A DNA stretch of 64,000 bases. Origin: Archangium lansingense (GTDB taxonomy: Bacteria > Myxococcota > Myxococcia > Myxococcales > Myxococcaceae). Below the pieces are notes generated by a model. It was not told where the DNA came from. It saw only the letters and a program-made list of their open reading frames with translations, and searched no databases. The position numbers and the translations under genes are program-made. The stretch lies in contig NZ_JAPNKA010000001.1 of NCBI RefSeq assembly GCF_026626635.1, forward strand, positions 11,144,501 to 11,208,500, given 5' to 3'. This document shows, piece after piece, positions 19,511 to 28,796 of the stretch; the first letter of the stretch is position 1, and every line of letters begins with the position of its first letter.

Positions 19511-20724
19511 TGGAGAACATGGACACGCAAACCGCCCCGGGCCGCTTCGGGCGTTATGGCGGCCGTTACGTGCCGGAGACGCTGGTGCCGGCGCTGCTGG
19601 AGTTGGAGCAGGCCTATGCCGAGGCCCGCAAGGACCCGGCCTTCGACGAGCAGGTGGCGCAGGTGCTGCGCGAGTTCGTCGGGCGCGAGACGCCCCTGAC
19701 GCCCGCACGCCGGCTCACCGAGCTGTGGGGAGGCGCCGAGGTGTGGCTCAAGCGCGAGGACCTCGCGCACACGGGCGCCCATAAAATCAACAACACCATC
19801 GGCCAGGTGCTGCTCGCCAAGCGCATGGGCAAGAAGCGCGTCATCGCGGAGACGGGCGCGGGACAGCACGGCGTGGCCACCGCCACCGCGTGCGCCCTGT
19901 TCGGCCTGTCCTGCGAGGTCTACATGGGCGCGCTGGACGTGGAGCGCCAGGCGCTCAACGTCTTCCGCATGAAGGCGCTCGGGGCCACGGTGCGCCCGGT
20001 GGAGTCGGGCTCGCGCACGCTCAAGGACGCGATGAACGAAGCCATGCGCACCTGGGTGGCGCAGGTGGAGGACACCTACTACGTGATTGGGAGCGCGGCC
20101 GGTCCGCACCCCTACCCCACCATCGTCCGGGACTTCCAGTCCATCATCGGCCGCGAGGTGCGCACGCAGTCGCTGGTGGCCTTCGGCAAGCTGCCGGATG
20201 CCATCATCGCGTGCATCGGCGGCGGCTCGAACGCCATCGGCATCCTCCACCCCTTCATCGAGGACACGGGCGTGCGCCTGGTGGGAGTGGAGGCCGGTGG
20301 CCACGGCCTGGATTCGGGTCAGCACGGCGCGTCCCTGACGAAGGGGACCGAGGGCGTGCTGCACGGCTCGCGCTCGCTGGTGCTGCAGGACGAGAACGGG
20401 CAGATCATCGAGGCCCACTCCATCTCCGCGGGCCTGGACTACCCGGGCGTGGGGCCGGAGCTGGCGCACCTGGCGAAGACGGGACGGATGGAGGTGCGCA
20501 CCGCCACGGACGACGAGGCGCTGGCGGCCTTCTACCAGGTGTCCCGCACCGAGGGGATTCTCCCCGCGCTGGAGTCCTCGCACGCCTTCGCGCGCGCGGG
20601 CGAGCTGGCGCGTGAGCTGGGCAAGGGCAAGTACCTGGTCATCAACTGCTCGGGCCGCGGAGACAAGGACGTGGCCACCATCGCGGCGCGGGGCATTCCC
20701 GCCGCCGTCCAGGAGAAAGCATGA
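19501..20724 (+). CDS. trpB: Tryptophan synthase beta chain
   Basis: 407 residues by the first ATG; an ATG at 19510 that overlaps the trpF stop is also possible. It joins indole and serine using PLP. The Schiff-base lysine is in HTGAHKINNTIGQ, and the phosphate loop is GGGSNAIG. N-terminal GRFGRYGGRYVPETL is the classic TrpB1 start, meaning it works with TrpA. It overlaps trpA by four bases. Confidence 0.97.
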   Translation: MGVMENMDTQTAPGRFGRYGGRYVPETLVPALLELEQAYAEARKDPAFDEQVAQVLREFVGRETPLTPARRLTELWGGAEVWLKREDLAHTGAHKINNTIGQVLLAKRMGKKRVIAETGAGQHGVATATACALFGLSCEVYMGALDVERQALNVFRMKALGATVRPVESGSRTLKDAMNEAMRTWVAQVEDTYYVIGSAAGPHPYPTIVRDFQSIIGREVRTQSLVAFGKLPDAIIACIGGGSNAIGILHPFIEDTGVRLVGVEAGGHGLDSGQHGASLTKGTEGVLHGSRSLVLQDENGQIIEAHSISAGLDYPGVGPELAHLAKTGRMEVRTATDDEALAAFYQVSRTEGILPALESSHAFARAGELARELGKGKYLVINCSGRGDKDVATIAARGIPAAVQEKA

Positions 20725-21512
20725 GCGGCGAGATTGCGGACGCGTTCGCCCGGGCGAAGGCCCGTGGTGAGGGCGCGCTGGTGGCGTACGCCATGGCGGG
20801 AGACCCGGACCTGGCCCGCTCGGTGGACGTGTTCGCCGCGTGCGTGGAAGGTGGCGCGGACATCCTCGAGATTGGCGTGGCGTTCAGCGATCCCATCGCG
20901 GACGGCCCGGTCATCCAGGCCGCGTCCGAGCGGGCGCTGAAGGCCGGCTCCACGCTGAAGCGGGTGCTGGACGAGGTGGTGCCGGCGGTGCGCGCGCGCT
21001 GCCCGAATACGCCCCTGGTGGTGATGACGTACGTCAACGTGGTGATGGCCCTGGGTGAGGAGCGCTACGCGAAGCTGGCCCGGGAGCGCGGGGTAGCGGG
21101 CACCATCCTGCCGGACCTGCCTCCCGAGGAGAGCGCGGACATCCGTGCGGCCTTCGACAAGGAGGGGCTGGAGCTCATCCCCTTGTGCGCGCCCACGACG
21201 CCGCCTGCGCGGGCCGAGGCCATCGCGAAGGACGCGCGAGGCTTCGTCTACTGCGTGTCGGTGGCGGGCGTGACGGGCATGCGCGCGGAGCTGCCGGCGA
21301 ACCTCTCCGAGCGGCTAGAGATGGTGCGGCGCTCGTCGCCGGTGCCGGTGGTGGCGGGCTTCGGCATCTCCAACGCCGAGCAGGCTCGGGTGGTGGGTGC
21401 CCATGCGGATGGCGTGGTGGTAGGCAGCGCCATCGTCCGCGCGGCGCAGGCCGATGGGCCCGCGGCGGCCCGTCAGGTATGCGCTGAAATCAAGCGCGGC
21501 CTGAAGCGCTGA
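20721..21512 (+). CDS. trpA: Tryptophan synthase alpha chain
   Basis: 263 residues. It cleaves indole-3-glycerol phosphate to indole, which is channelled to TrpB. The catalytic acids are Glu50 and Asp61 within ILEIGVAFSDPIADGP; the usual Pro in GVPFSDP is Ala here, a minor variation. Later motifs are LPDLPPEES and YCVSVAGVTG, and the phosphate loop GFGISNAEQA. Last gene of the trpDCFBA operon; a REP-like palindrome follows within 40 bases and could form a 3' hairpin. Confidence 0.97.
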   Translation: MSGEIADAFARAKARGEGALVAYAMAGDPDLARSVDVFAACVEGGADILEIGVAFSDPIADGPVIQAASERALKAGSTLKRVLDEVVPAVRARCPNTPLVVMTYVNVVMALGEERYAKLARERGVAGTILPDLPPEESADIRAAFDKEGLELIPLCAPTTPPARAEAIAKDARGFVYCVSVAGVTGMRAELPANLSERLEMVRRSSPVPVVAGFGISNAEQARVVGAHADGVVVGSAIVRAAQADGPAAARQVCAEIKRGLKR

Positions 21513-21546
21513 GCCGCATCTCCCCGCGCCCCTCCCCTCCCTTCCT

Positions 21547-21580
21547 CCCTCTCCCTCTGGGAGAGGGTCGGGGTGAGGGT
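21547..21580 (-). repeat. REP-like palindrome, copy 2 (subtype 2)
   Basis: Reverse orientation: CCCTCTCCCTCTGGGAGAGG followed by GTCGGGGTGAGGGT. It lies between the convergent ends of trpA and the next minus-strand gene. Confidence 0.8.
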
Positions 21581-21600
21581 CTTCCCAGCCAGGTGCGCCC

Positions 21601-22107
21601 TCAGTCCGACGAACTTCCCGTGATGACCACACACCGCCGCTGCGCGCGATGGTGGAGCACATAGGCGAAGGACCAGAACACGACGTAGCCCGGCAGACCC
21701 CTCTCATCGGGATAGGAATGGAGCTCCGCCTCTGGATAGGGGATGAGCTCCGCCAGACCGCGCCAGAACGCCGGGAGCAACTCCTGCTCCAACTTTTCCC
21801 GGCGAGCGGCGGTGAACTGCGGGCCAGCAGCCTCGTCGCCCTCGTAGCGCAGGCAGGAGTCGACGTCGGTCTTCATCTCCTCCAGCGAGACCTGCCTGAC
21901 GTGCACAAGGTGCGGCTGACTCTCCGGGTAGCACGCCAGCATCACCTCGTTCAGGGGCAGCTCAGCCCCCGGCAGGTCGAGCGCCTTCACATCGAGCGTG
22001 ATGCTGTAGTTGAAGCCAGACACGAGCCGCTCGAGCTGACGCAGCACCTTGGACACGGGCCGGACCTTCGCCTTGTCGACCTCTCGGAGGATGTTGAGCA
22101 TCGTCAC
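21601..22107 (-). CDS. Hypothetical protein
   Basis: 168 residues from a GTG at 22107 that has GGAG five bases upstream; ATGs at 22101, 22125 and 22128 are alternatives. I do not recognise the family. The N-terminal third (MLNILREVDKAKVRPVSKVL, then a FNYSITLDVKAL strand) and a hydrophobic end (GYVVFWSFAYVLHHRAQ) suggest a compact soluble alpha/beta protein. No signal peptide. It is convergent with trpA, and no functional link is evident. Confidence 0.6.
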   Translation of the reverse strand: MTMLNILREVDKAKVRPVSKVLRQLERLVSGFNYSITLDVKALDLPGAELPLNEVMLACYPESQPHLVHVRQVSLEEMKTDVDSCLRYEGDEAAGPQFTAARREKLEQELLPAFWRGLAELIPYPEAELHSYPDERGLPGYVVFWSFAYVLHHRAQRRCVVITGSSSD

Positions 22108-22180
22108 GGTATCTCCGTGGAACATCAATCACAGCAGTAGGCATCAACCCCTTCTTGGGGCCCAGCGGACGACTGGAAGA

Positions 22181-23101
22181 CTATGGGGGCGAGCGGACGA
22201 AGCCGATGTTGCGGTCGAGCTCACGAAAGCCCAGCGAGGCGTACAGCTCGACCGAGGCGGCGTTGTCAGGCAGCGCGTAGATGACCGCCGAGCGAGCACC
22301 CGCCACCTGCAGGCATCGCAAGGCCTCCTGTGAGACGGCACGCGCGAGCCCGAGCCGGCGGTACGCGGGCGCCGTGCCCACCGGCTCCAGCTCGCCCACG
22401 AGGTTGTCTGGATCGAGCCAGCCCAAGGCCATCGCCGCGAGCGCCCCCTCGGGCGCGACCGCGACCACGTCGAGCTCAGGGCGGTAGTGGCGCGCGCTGC
22501 ACATCAGGTGCGCGTAGACCTCGGTGGACACCCGCTCCGAACCAAACGCGGCCCGGTGCACCGCGGCGCGCGCGGCGGCCTCGGACAGCCCGGCGACAGC
22601 TCGCACGTGGAAGCCCCGGGGCAGCGATGGCACCTCGAGCGGCGTATCGAGTTCGCGAAACAGGTGCAGGTAGCACGCGGAGGTGGGATGCAACCCGGCG
22701 GCCCTTAGCGCACGGGAGAGCGGCTCGTTGCTCGCGAGCGCCCACGCATGGAGCGGGCGACCGGGTTGCTCGCCGTTGCCAGACATGCGCAGCCGCGCCT
22801 CCCCCCACGCCACCATTTCGGCGACCACGGCGACACAGTGCTCGCGTGGGTGCACGAGGATGTCGAGGTCGCCATTCGGCAAGAACCACGCGAAGCCCAC
22901 CAGGAGCCCGCTGGCCTCCCAGAGTCGGATGTTCGCGCTGGCATCCACCGTCGCCCTTCGATACAGCCGCCAATCGAGGTCACCCACGGTGCACTCGACA
23001 CGCGGGCCGTGTTGCCGCCACGCCTCGCGGACGAGGGCATGCATACGGGACAGGTCCGCCTCGCCGGTGTAGCCGCGAGACGTCAGAGCAGGGAGCGTCA
23101 C
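22181..23101 (-). CDS. Two-domain GNAT acetyltransferase
   Basis: 306 residues from a GTG at 23101 with GGGAG ahead; the longer open frame upstream runs through a divergent gene and is not coding. Two GNAT folds are present: residues about 10-140 (degenerate) and 150-306. The C-terminal one keeps the acetyl-CoA loop (VGTAPAYRRLGLARAVSQEAL) and the late NAASVELYASLGFRE motif. This layout is common among uncharacterised N-acetyltransferases. Substrate unknown. It is divergently placed to the histidine phosphatase gene. Confidence 0.78.
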   Translation of the reverse strand: MTLPALTSRGYTGEADLSRMHALVREAWRQHGPRVECTVGDLDWRLYRRATVDASANIRLWEASGLLVGFAWFLPNGDLDILVHPREHCVAVVAEMVAWGEARLRMSGNGEQPGRPLHAWALASNEPLSRALRAAGLHPTSACYLHLFRELDTPLEVPSLPRGFHVRAVAGLSEAAARAAVHRAAFGSERVSTEVYAHLMCSARHYRPELDVVAVAPEGALAAMALGWLDPDNLVGELEPVGTAPAYRRLGLARAVSQEALRCLQVAGARSAVIYALPDNAASVELYASLGFRELDRNIGFVRSPP

Positions 23102-23203
23102 GCTCCCGACCCTAGCAGCGCACGCGGAAGTATGAGCTTTCCAGGGGGAGTTCCGCCGAGCCCCCGTGCGGTGGCAGAGTGCGCCCGTCCCGAGAGGAAT
23201 GCC

Positions 23204-23800
23204 ATGAAGCCACGCTCCCCCGTGCTCGTCCTCGTTCGCCATGGAGACACCGCCTGGAGCCGCAGCGGCCAGCATACCGGCCGCACGGACATCCCTCTGC
23301 TGGAGGAGGGACGACGCATGGCCACCCGGCTGCGCGAGCCACTGCGCGCCTGGGACTTCGCCGCGGTGTGGACCAGCCCCCTGAGCCGAGCCAGCGAGAC
23401 GTGCGCCCTCGCTGGCTACGGTGACGTGGCCCAACTGCGCTCGGACCTGATGGAGTGGGACTACGGCTCCTTCGAGGGAAAGACCAAGGTGGAGATCCGC
23501 ACCACCAGCCCCAACTGGACACTGTGGACAGATGGCGTGCCGTGCGGTGAGTCCGCGCGGGACGTAGGAGCACGTGCGGACCGCGTCATCGCCGAAGCCC
23601 GCTCCGTGGGGGGTAACGTGCTGCTCTTCGCCCACGGCCATCTGCTGCGAGTGCTCGCCGCCCGCTGGCTCGGGCTGCCTCCGACCGAGGGACGCCTCTT
23701 CGTGCTGAGCACCGCCTCCATCAGCGTGCTCGGCCTGGACAGCGACGCGGACCAACAGGTCCTCCAGCTCTGGAACGACACCACCCATCTGAGTGGCTGA
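23204..23800 (+). CDS. Histidine phosphatase (phosphoglycerate-mutase-like)
   Basis: 198 residues; ATG at 23204 with GAGAGGA upstream. The phospho-accepting histidine lies in VLVRHGDTAW, a second-site arginine in TSPLSRASET, and the second histidine in LLFAHGHLLRVLA. These are the marks of the branch-1 histidine phosphatase family, which includes cobalamin, sugar-phosphate and nucleotide phosphatases. The substrate cannot be told from sequence. It precedes a P450 gene by 77 bases; a shared transcript is possible but not required. Confidence 0.85.
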   Translation: MKPRSPVLVLVRHGDTAWSRSGQHTGRTDIPLLEEGRRMATRLREPLRAWDFAAVWTSPLSRASETCALAGYGDVAQLRSDLMEWDYGSFEGKTKVEIRTTSPNWTLWTDGVPCGESARDVGARADRVIAEARSVGGNVLLFAHGHLLRVLAARWLGLPPTEGRLFVLSTASISVLGLDSDADQQVLQLWNDTTHLSG

Positions 23801-23877
23801 GAACAGGCGCAGGGGGGTCCATTCCCTCCGGTGCGCGGCCGGGTCTAGGCTTCGGAAACTCACTCCGAGTCCTGCCC

Positions 23878-25074
23878 ATGGCCGACAAACCCAACATCTA
23901 CTCGCCCGAGATCTGGAACGACCCGCACCCCTTCTATTCCACCCTGCGGCGTGAAGCGCCGGTCAGCCAGGTGGAGCCGGGAGGCATGTGGGCGGTGACC
24001 CGTTACGAGGACGTGCTCTACATCCTCAAGAATCCGCAGCTCTTCTCGTCCGAGGGCTTCCGCCCCGCCGTTCAGCCAGCCTGGCTCGAACAAGGCAACC
24101 CGGTGGCCAACTCCCTCCTGATGATGGACCCTCCGACGCACACCCGCTTGCGCGCGCTCATCACCCGGACCTTTTCCGCGCCGGGCGTGTCCCGCCTCGA
24201 GTCCTACATCCGCGACTCGGCCGAGTCGATCGTCGCCGACATGCTGGCGCGCCGCCGGGTGGACTTCATGGAGACGATGGCCCTGACGCTGCCCTCGCGC
24301 GCCATGAGCGCGCTGCTGGGACTGGACGCCTCGCTGGCGCCGCGCTTCAGGAGCTGGGCGGATGCGGTGACGGAAGTCGGCGTCATCTCCCCGGAGGACA
24401 CCCAGAAGCGGGCCGAGCTGGTCGCCGGCCTGGACGATATGAGGCACCACCTCAACGGGGTCCTGGAGCTGCGCCGGCGCGAGCCCGGAAACGACGTGGT
24501 GACGGATCTGCTCCAGGCGCGCGCGCAAGGCGGGGTGATGTCGGATGACGAGCTGCTGGGCTTCCTCGTCCTGCTGCTCGTCGCGGGGCTGGAGACGACG
24601 TACAACCTGCTGGGGCTCTGCGCGCTGATGGTGGCGGACAACCCGGACATCTGGGCGCGGCTGAAGAAGGACCGGACGCTCGTGCCCAAATTCGTCGAGG
24701 AGGTGCTGCGCTTCCATTCCCCCTCACAGTCCACCATCCGCACCACCACCCAGGAGACGGAGCTGGGCGGAGTGCGGCTGCCCAAGGGCGCCACGGTGAT
24801 GGTGCAGTTCGTCTCGGCCAACCGGGACGAGTCGGTCTACGCCAACGCCCACCACTTCGACATGGAGCGCACGGGCGTCCCGAGCCTGGCCTTCGGCCAG
24901 GGCATCCACTTCTGCGTAGGTGCACCCCTGGCCCGGTTGGAGGTGCGCCTGGCGATGGAGGCGCTGCTCGCGCGGTGTGACCGGCTGGTGCGCGAGCCCG
25001 GTCCGGTGAAGTGGAACGTGGCCATCACCACCCGCGGACCCGCGGTGCTTCCCGTGGAGCTGATCCCAGCCTGA
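23878..25074 (+). CDS. Cytochrome P450
   Basis: 398 residues, the usual length of bacterial soluble class I P450s. The heme loop is FGQGIHFCVGAPLARLE with thiolate Cys346. The oxygen-binding I-helix reads LLVAGLETTYNLL, the ExxR helix is EEVLRFHSP. No signal or membrane anchor, and no ferredoxin or reductase gene nearby, so electrons must come from elsewhere. The best resemblance is to CYP107/CYP109-like bacterial enzymes, but substrate is unknown; no secondary-metabolite cluster surrounds it. Confidence 0.93.
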   Translation: MADKPNIYSPEIWNDPHPFYSTLRREAPVSQVEPGGMWAVTRYEDVLYILKNPQLFSSEGFRPAVQPAWLEQGNPVANSLLMMDPPTHTRLRALITRTFSAPGVSRLESYIRDSAESIVADMLARRRVDFMETMALTLPSRAMSALLGLDASLAPRFRSWADAVTEVGVISPEDTQKRAELVAGLDDMRHHLNGVLELRRREPGNDVVTDLLQARAQGGVMSDDELLGFLVLLLVAGLETTYNLLGLCALMVADNPDIWARLKKDRTLVPKFVEEVLRFHSPSQSTIRTTTQETELGGVRLPKGATVMVQFVSANRDESVYANAHHFDMERTGVPSLAFGQGIHFCVGAPLARLEVRLAMEALLARCDRLVREPGPVKWNVAITTRGPAVLPVELIPA

Positions 25075-25126
25075 ACAGCAGGAGCGGCGATGGAGCGCGC
25101 ACCGCCACTCCTTGGGGCCCCCAATT

Positions 25127-25155
25127 TTGACTTTGATTCTCACATTCGCTATCGA
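25127..25155 (+). promoter_or_regulatory. Sigma70-type promoter with Fur-box-like site for the imelysin operon
   Basis: TTGACT (25127-25132) and TATCGA (25150-25155) are separated by 17 bases. TGACTTTGATTCTCA (25128-25142) overlaps the -35 and matches the Fur 7-1-7 consensus TGATAATnATTATCA at 10 of 14 positions. The position and the iron-type operon downstream support iron-controlled repression; this is inferred by eye. Confidence 0.5.
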
Positions 25156-25192
25156 GCCGACCATTCGACGAACGTAGGCGAAAGGGCCGCAC

Positions 25193-26343
<1,151 letters not shown>

Positions 26344-26352
26344 GAACGACTC

Positions 26353-27723
26353 ATGCGGCGCACGATCAGCCTGTTGCTCCTCCTCGCCTGCGCCTGCGGT
26401 GAGGAGGGGCCGGAGCCGGGCGAGGAACTATCCGGCGGAGCCACCACCGTCCACGACACCACGCGCAACGCCTTCACACTGGCGGCGCGCAACCTCCAGG
26501 GTGACCGACGCGATGCCTTCTTCACCGGCAACGCGCTCTTCAACCGCAACTGGGTGACGGCCCCCTCCTCCACCGAGGGTCTGGACGGGTTGGGTCCCAC
26601 CTTCAACGCGCCCTCGTGCGCCGCATGCCACTTCAAGGACGGGCGCGGCAAGCCCCCGACCGAGCCGGACGAGAAGCCGCTGTCGCTGCTCTTCCGGTTG
26701 AGCATCCCCGGGCAAGACGTCCACGGCGGGCCGCTCGGGGACCCTACCTATGGCGGGCAGCTCCAGCCCCAGTCCATCCTCGGCGTGCCCAAGGAGGGCG
26801 AGGTGACCCTCACGCACTCGCTTCGCGACGGCCGATACGAGGACGGGACGGGGTACTCCTTGGAGGAGCCACACTACACGCTCGCGAACCTGGCCTTCGG
26901 CCCCGTACACCCGGAGCTGATGATGAGCCCGCGGGTGGCTCCGGTCATGGTGGGGCTCGGCCTGCTGGAGGCCATCCCGGACGCGACGCTGGAGGCGCTC
27001 GCGGATCCGGACGACAGCAATGGAGATGGCATCTCCGGACGCATCAACCATGTCTGGGACGTGGAGCACCGCGAGCTGCGCGTGGGCCGCTTCGGCTGGA
27101 AGGCCAATCAGCCGTCCCTGCGCCAGCAGAATGCGGGCGCCTTCCGCGGAGACATCGGCATCACCTCGGACCTGTTCCCCGAGGAGGACTGCCCTCCCGC
27201 GCAGGAGGCCTGCCGCACCTCGATCTCAGGAGGAACGCCCGAGCTGGAAGCGCGGAAGCTGGAGCAGCTCACGTTCTACACGCAGATGCTGGCCGTGCCC
27301 GCACGCCGGGACGTGGACAAGCCCGAGGTGCTGCGCGGACGGCGCCTCTTCCGGGAGCTCGACTGCGCGAAGTGCCACGTGCCGCGCCATGAGACAGGCA
27401 CGGTCGCGGATGCGCCGGAGCTGTCGAAGCAGATCATCTTCCCGTACACGGACCTGCTGCTGCATGACATGGGGCCAGAGCTGGCCGATGGCCGCCCGGA
27501 CTTCGAGGCCACGGGGAACGAGTGGCGCACGCCGCCGCTGTGGGGTATCGGGCTGGTGGAGACGGTCAACCGCCACACGCGTTTCCTGCACGATGGCCGA
27601 GCCCGCTCGCTGGAGGAGGCTATTCTCTGGCACGGTGGCGAGGCCGAGCGTTCGCGAGAGCGCTTCCGCACCCTGTCCGCCACCGATCGCACCGCGCTGC
27701 TGCGCTTCCTGGAGTCGCTGTGA
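26353..27723 (+). CDS. Di-heme oxidoreductase-family lipoprotein (DHOR, DUF1111)
   Basis: 456 residues with lipoprotein signal MRRTISLLLLLACACG. Two CxxCH heme sites are seen: CAACH (89-93, followed by FKDGRGKPP) and CAKCH (338-342). Long conserved segments such as DDSNGDGISGRINHVWD, RFGWKANQPSLRQQN and PLWGIGLVETVN typify the di-heme oxidoreductase family related to bacterial cytochrome c peroxidase and MauG. It lies nine bases after the imelysin gene and overlaps the second imelysin by GTGA. This pairing recurs in iron-regulated operons; a ferrous/ferric redox role in uptake is suspected but unproven. Confidence 0.88.
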   Translation: MRRTISLLLLLACACGEEGPEPGEELSGGATTVHDTTRNAFTLAARNLQGDRRDAFFTGNALFNRNWVTAPSSTEGLDGLGPTFNAPSCAACHFKDGRGKPPTEPDEKPLSLLFRLSIPGQDVHGGPLGDPTYGGQLQPQSILGVPKEGEVTLTHSLRDGRYEDGTGYSLEEPHYTLANLAFGPVHPELMMSPRVAPVMVGLGLLEAIPDATLEALADPDDSNGDGISGRINHVWDVEHRELRVGRFGWKANQPSLRQQNAGAFRGDIGITSDLFPEEDCPPAQEACRTSISGGTPELEARKLEQLTFYTQMLAVPARRDVDKPEVLRGRRLFRELDCAKCHVPRHETGTVADAPELSKQIIFPYTDLLLHDMGPELADGRPDFEATGNEWRTPPLWGIGLVETVNRHTRFLHDGRARSLEEAILWHGGEAERSRERFRTLSATDRTALLRFLESL

Positions 27724-28796
27724 GCCCCATCCTGCGCCGTCTCATTCCCCCCACCCTCCTGCTGTCTCTCGCCGTGGCGAGCTGCGGCGACTCCCAGGGC
27801 ACTGCCCTGCGCTCGGCCTTCCTGAAGGAGCTGGCCGGGGACGTGGCCCTTCCCACGTACCGGGACTTCAGCACGCGCACGGAGACGCTGGCCGGAGCGC
27901 TCACGGCGCTGGAGGCCACCCCCACGGAGACCACGCTCACCGAGGCCCGCGCTGCCTGGAGAGAGACGCGTGGGGCGTGGCTGCGACAGGAAGCCTTCCG
28001 CATCGGCCCGGCCGAGGAGCGGCACACGTCGGCCGCGGTGAACCAGGTGCCCTCCACGACGGGCATCGACAGCCTGCTGGCGGAGGACACGCCGCTCACC
28101 GAGACCTCCGTCGCGGAGCAGGGTGCGAACCGCAAGGGCATGCTCGCCATCGAGTACTTGCTCTTCGACGCGGCGGCCTTGGAGGAAAGCAACGCGGGCA
28201 CGCGCCGTCGGACGTACCTGAAGGCGCTCGGGGCCGTGCTGCGAACGGAGGCAGCAGCGGTGCTCGCCGCGTGGGAGCCCGAGCAGGACAACTACGTCGC
28301 ACAGCTCTCCACCGCGGGGAATGACGGGAGCACCTACGCCACGCAGAAGGAGGCAGTGGATACGGTGGTCAACCGGCTCATCTTCAGCGTGGAGGTAGCG
28401 GAGCAGAAGCTGTCGAAGCCCCTCGGCTTCGAGACGGGAGGCACGGTCCGTCCGGAGCTGGAGGAGGCGCGGCGCAGCGACAACTCGCTGAAGGACCTGG
28501 AGAACGCGGTGCTGGGCATGGAGCGCGTCTGGCTGGGAGCGAACGGGAGCGGAGGACTCTCGAAGGTGGTGGCCGCCACCAACAAGCAGGTGGACGAGAC
28601 GGTGCGCGGGGATCTGGCGGCGGTGCGCTCGGCGTTGGAGGCCATTCCGCCCCCGTTGCGTACGGCACTGACCAACGACCGCGAGTCGGTGGAGAACGCC
28701 CGAGCAGCACTCGCAACGCTCCGAGCCACGCTCGCCTCCGAGGTCGTGTCGAACCTGGGAGTGACGCTCAAGTTCAACGACAACGATGGAGACTGA
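27720..28796 (+). CDS. Second imelysin-family lipoprotein
   Basis: 358 residues from a GTG overlapping the previous stop. The signal ends in LAVASC, a lipobox. Imelysin core segments include LTEARAAWRETRGAWLRQE and NRKGMLAIEYLLFD. The motif that reads GxHxxE in the first imelysin is GMLAIE here: the His is replaced by Leu, so metal binding probably differs. Two paralogous imelysins around a di-heme protein suggest a heteromeric periplasmic complex. The stop overlaps the start of the HTTM gene. Confidence 0.85.
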   Translation: MSPILRRLIPPTLLLSLAVASCGDSQGTALRSAFLKELAGDVALPTYRDFSTRTETLAGALTALEATPTETTLTEARAAWRETRGAWLRQEAFRIGPAEERHTSAAVNQVPSTTGIDSLLAEDTPLTETSVAEQGANRKGMLAIEYLLFDAAALEESNAGTRRRTYLKALGAVLRTEAAAVLAAWEPEQDNYVAQLSTAGNDGSTYATQKEAVDTVVNRLIFSVEVAEQKLSKPLGFETGGTVRPELEEARRSDNSLKDLENAVLGMERVWLGANGSGGLSKVVAATNKQVDETVRGDLAAVRSALEAIPPPLRTALTNDRESVENARAALATLRATLASEVVSNLGVTLKFNDNDGD

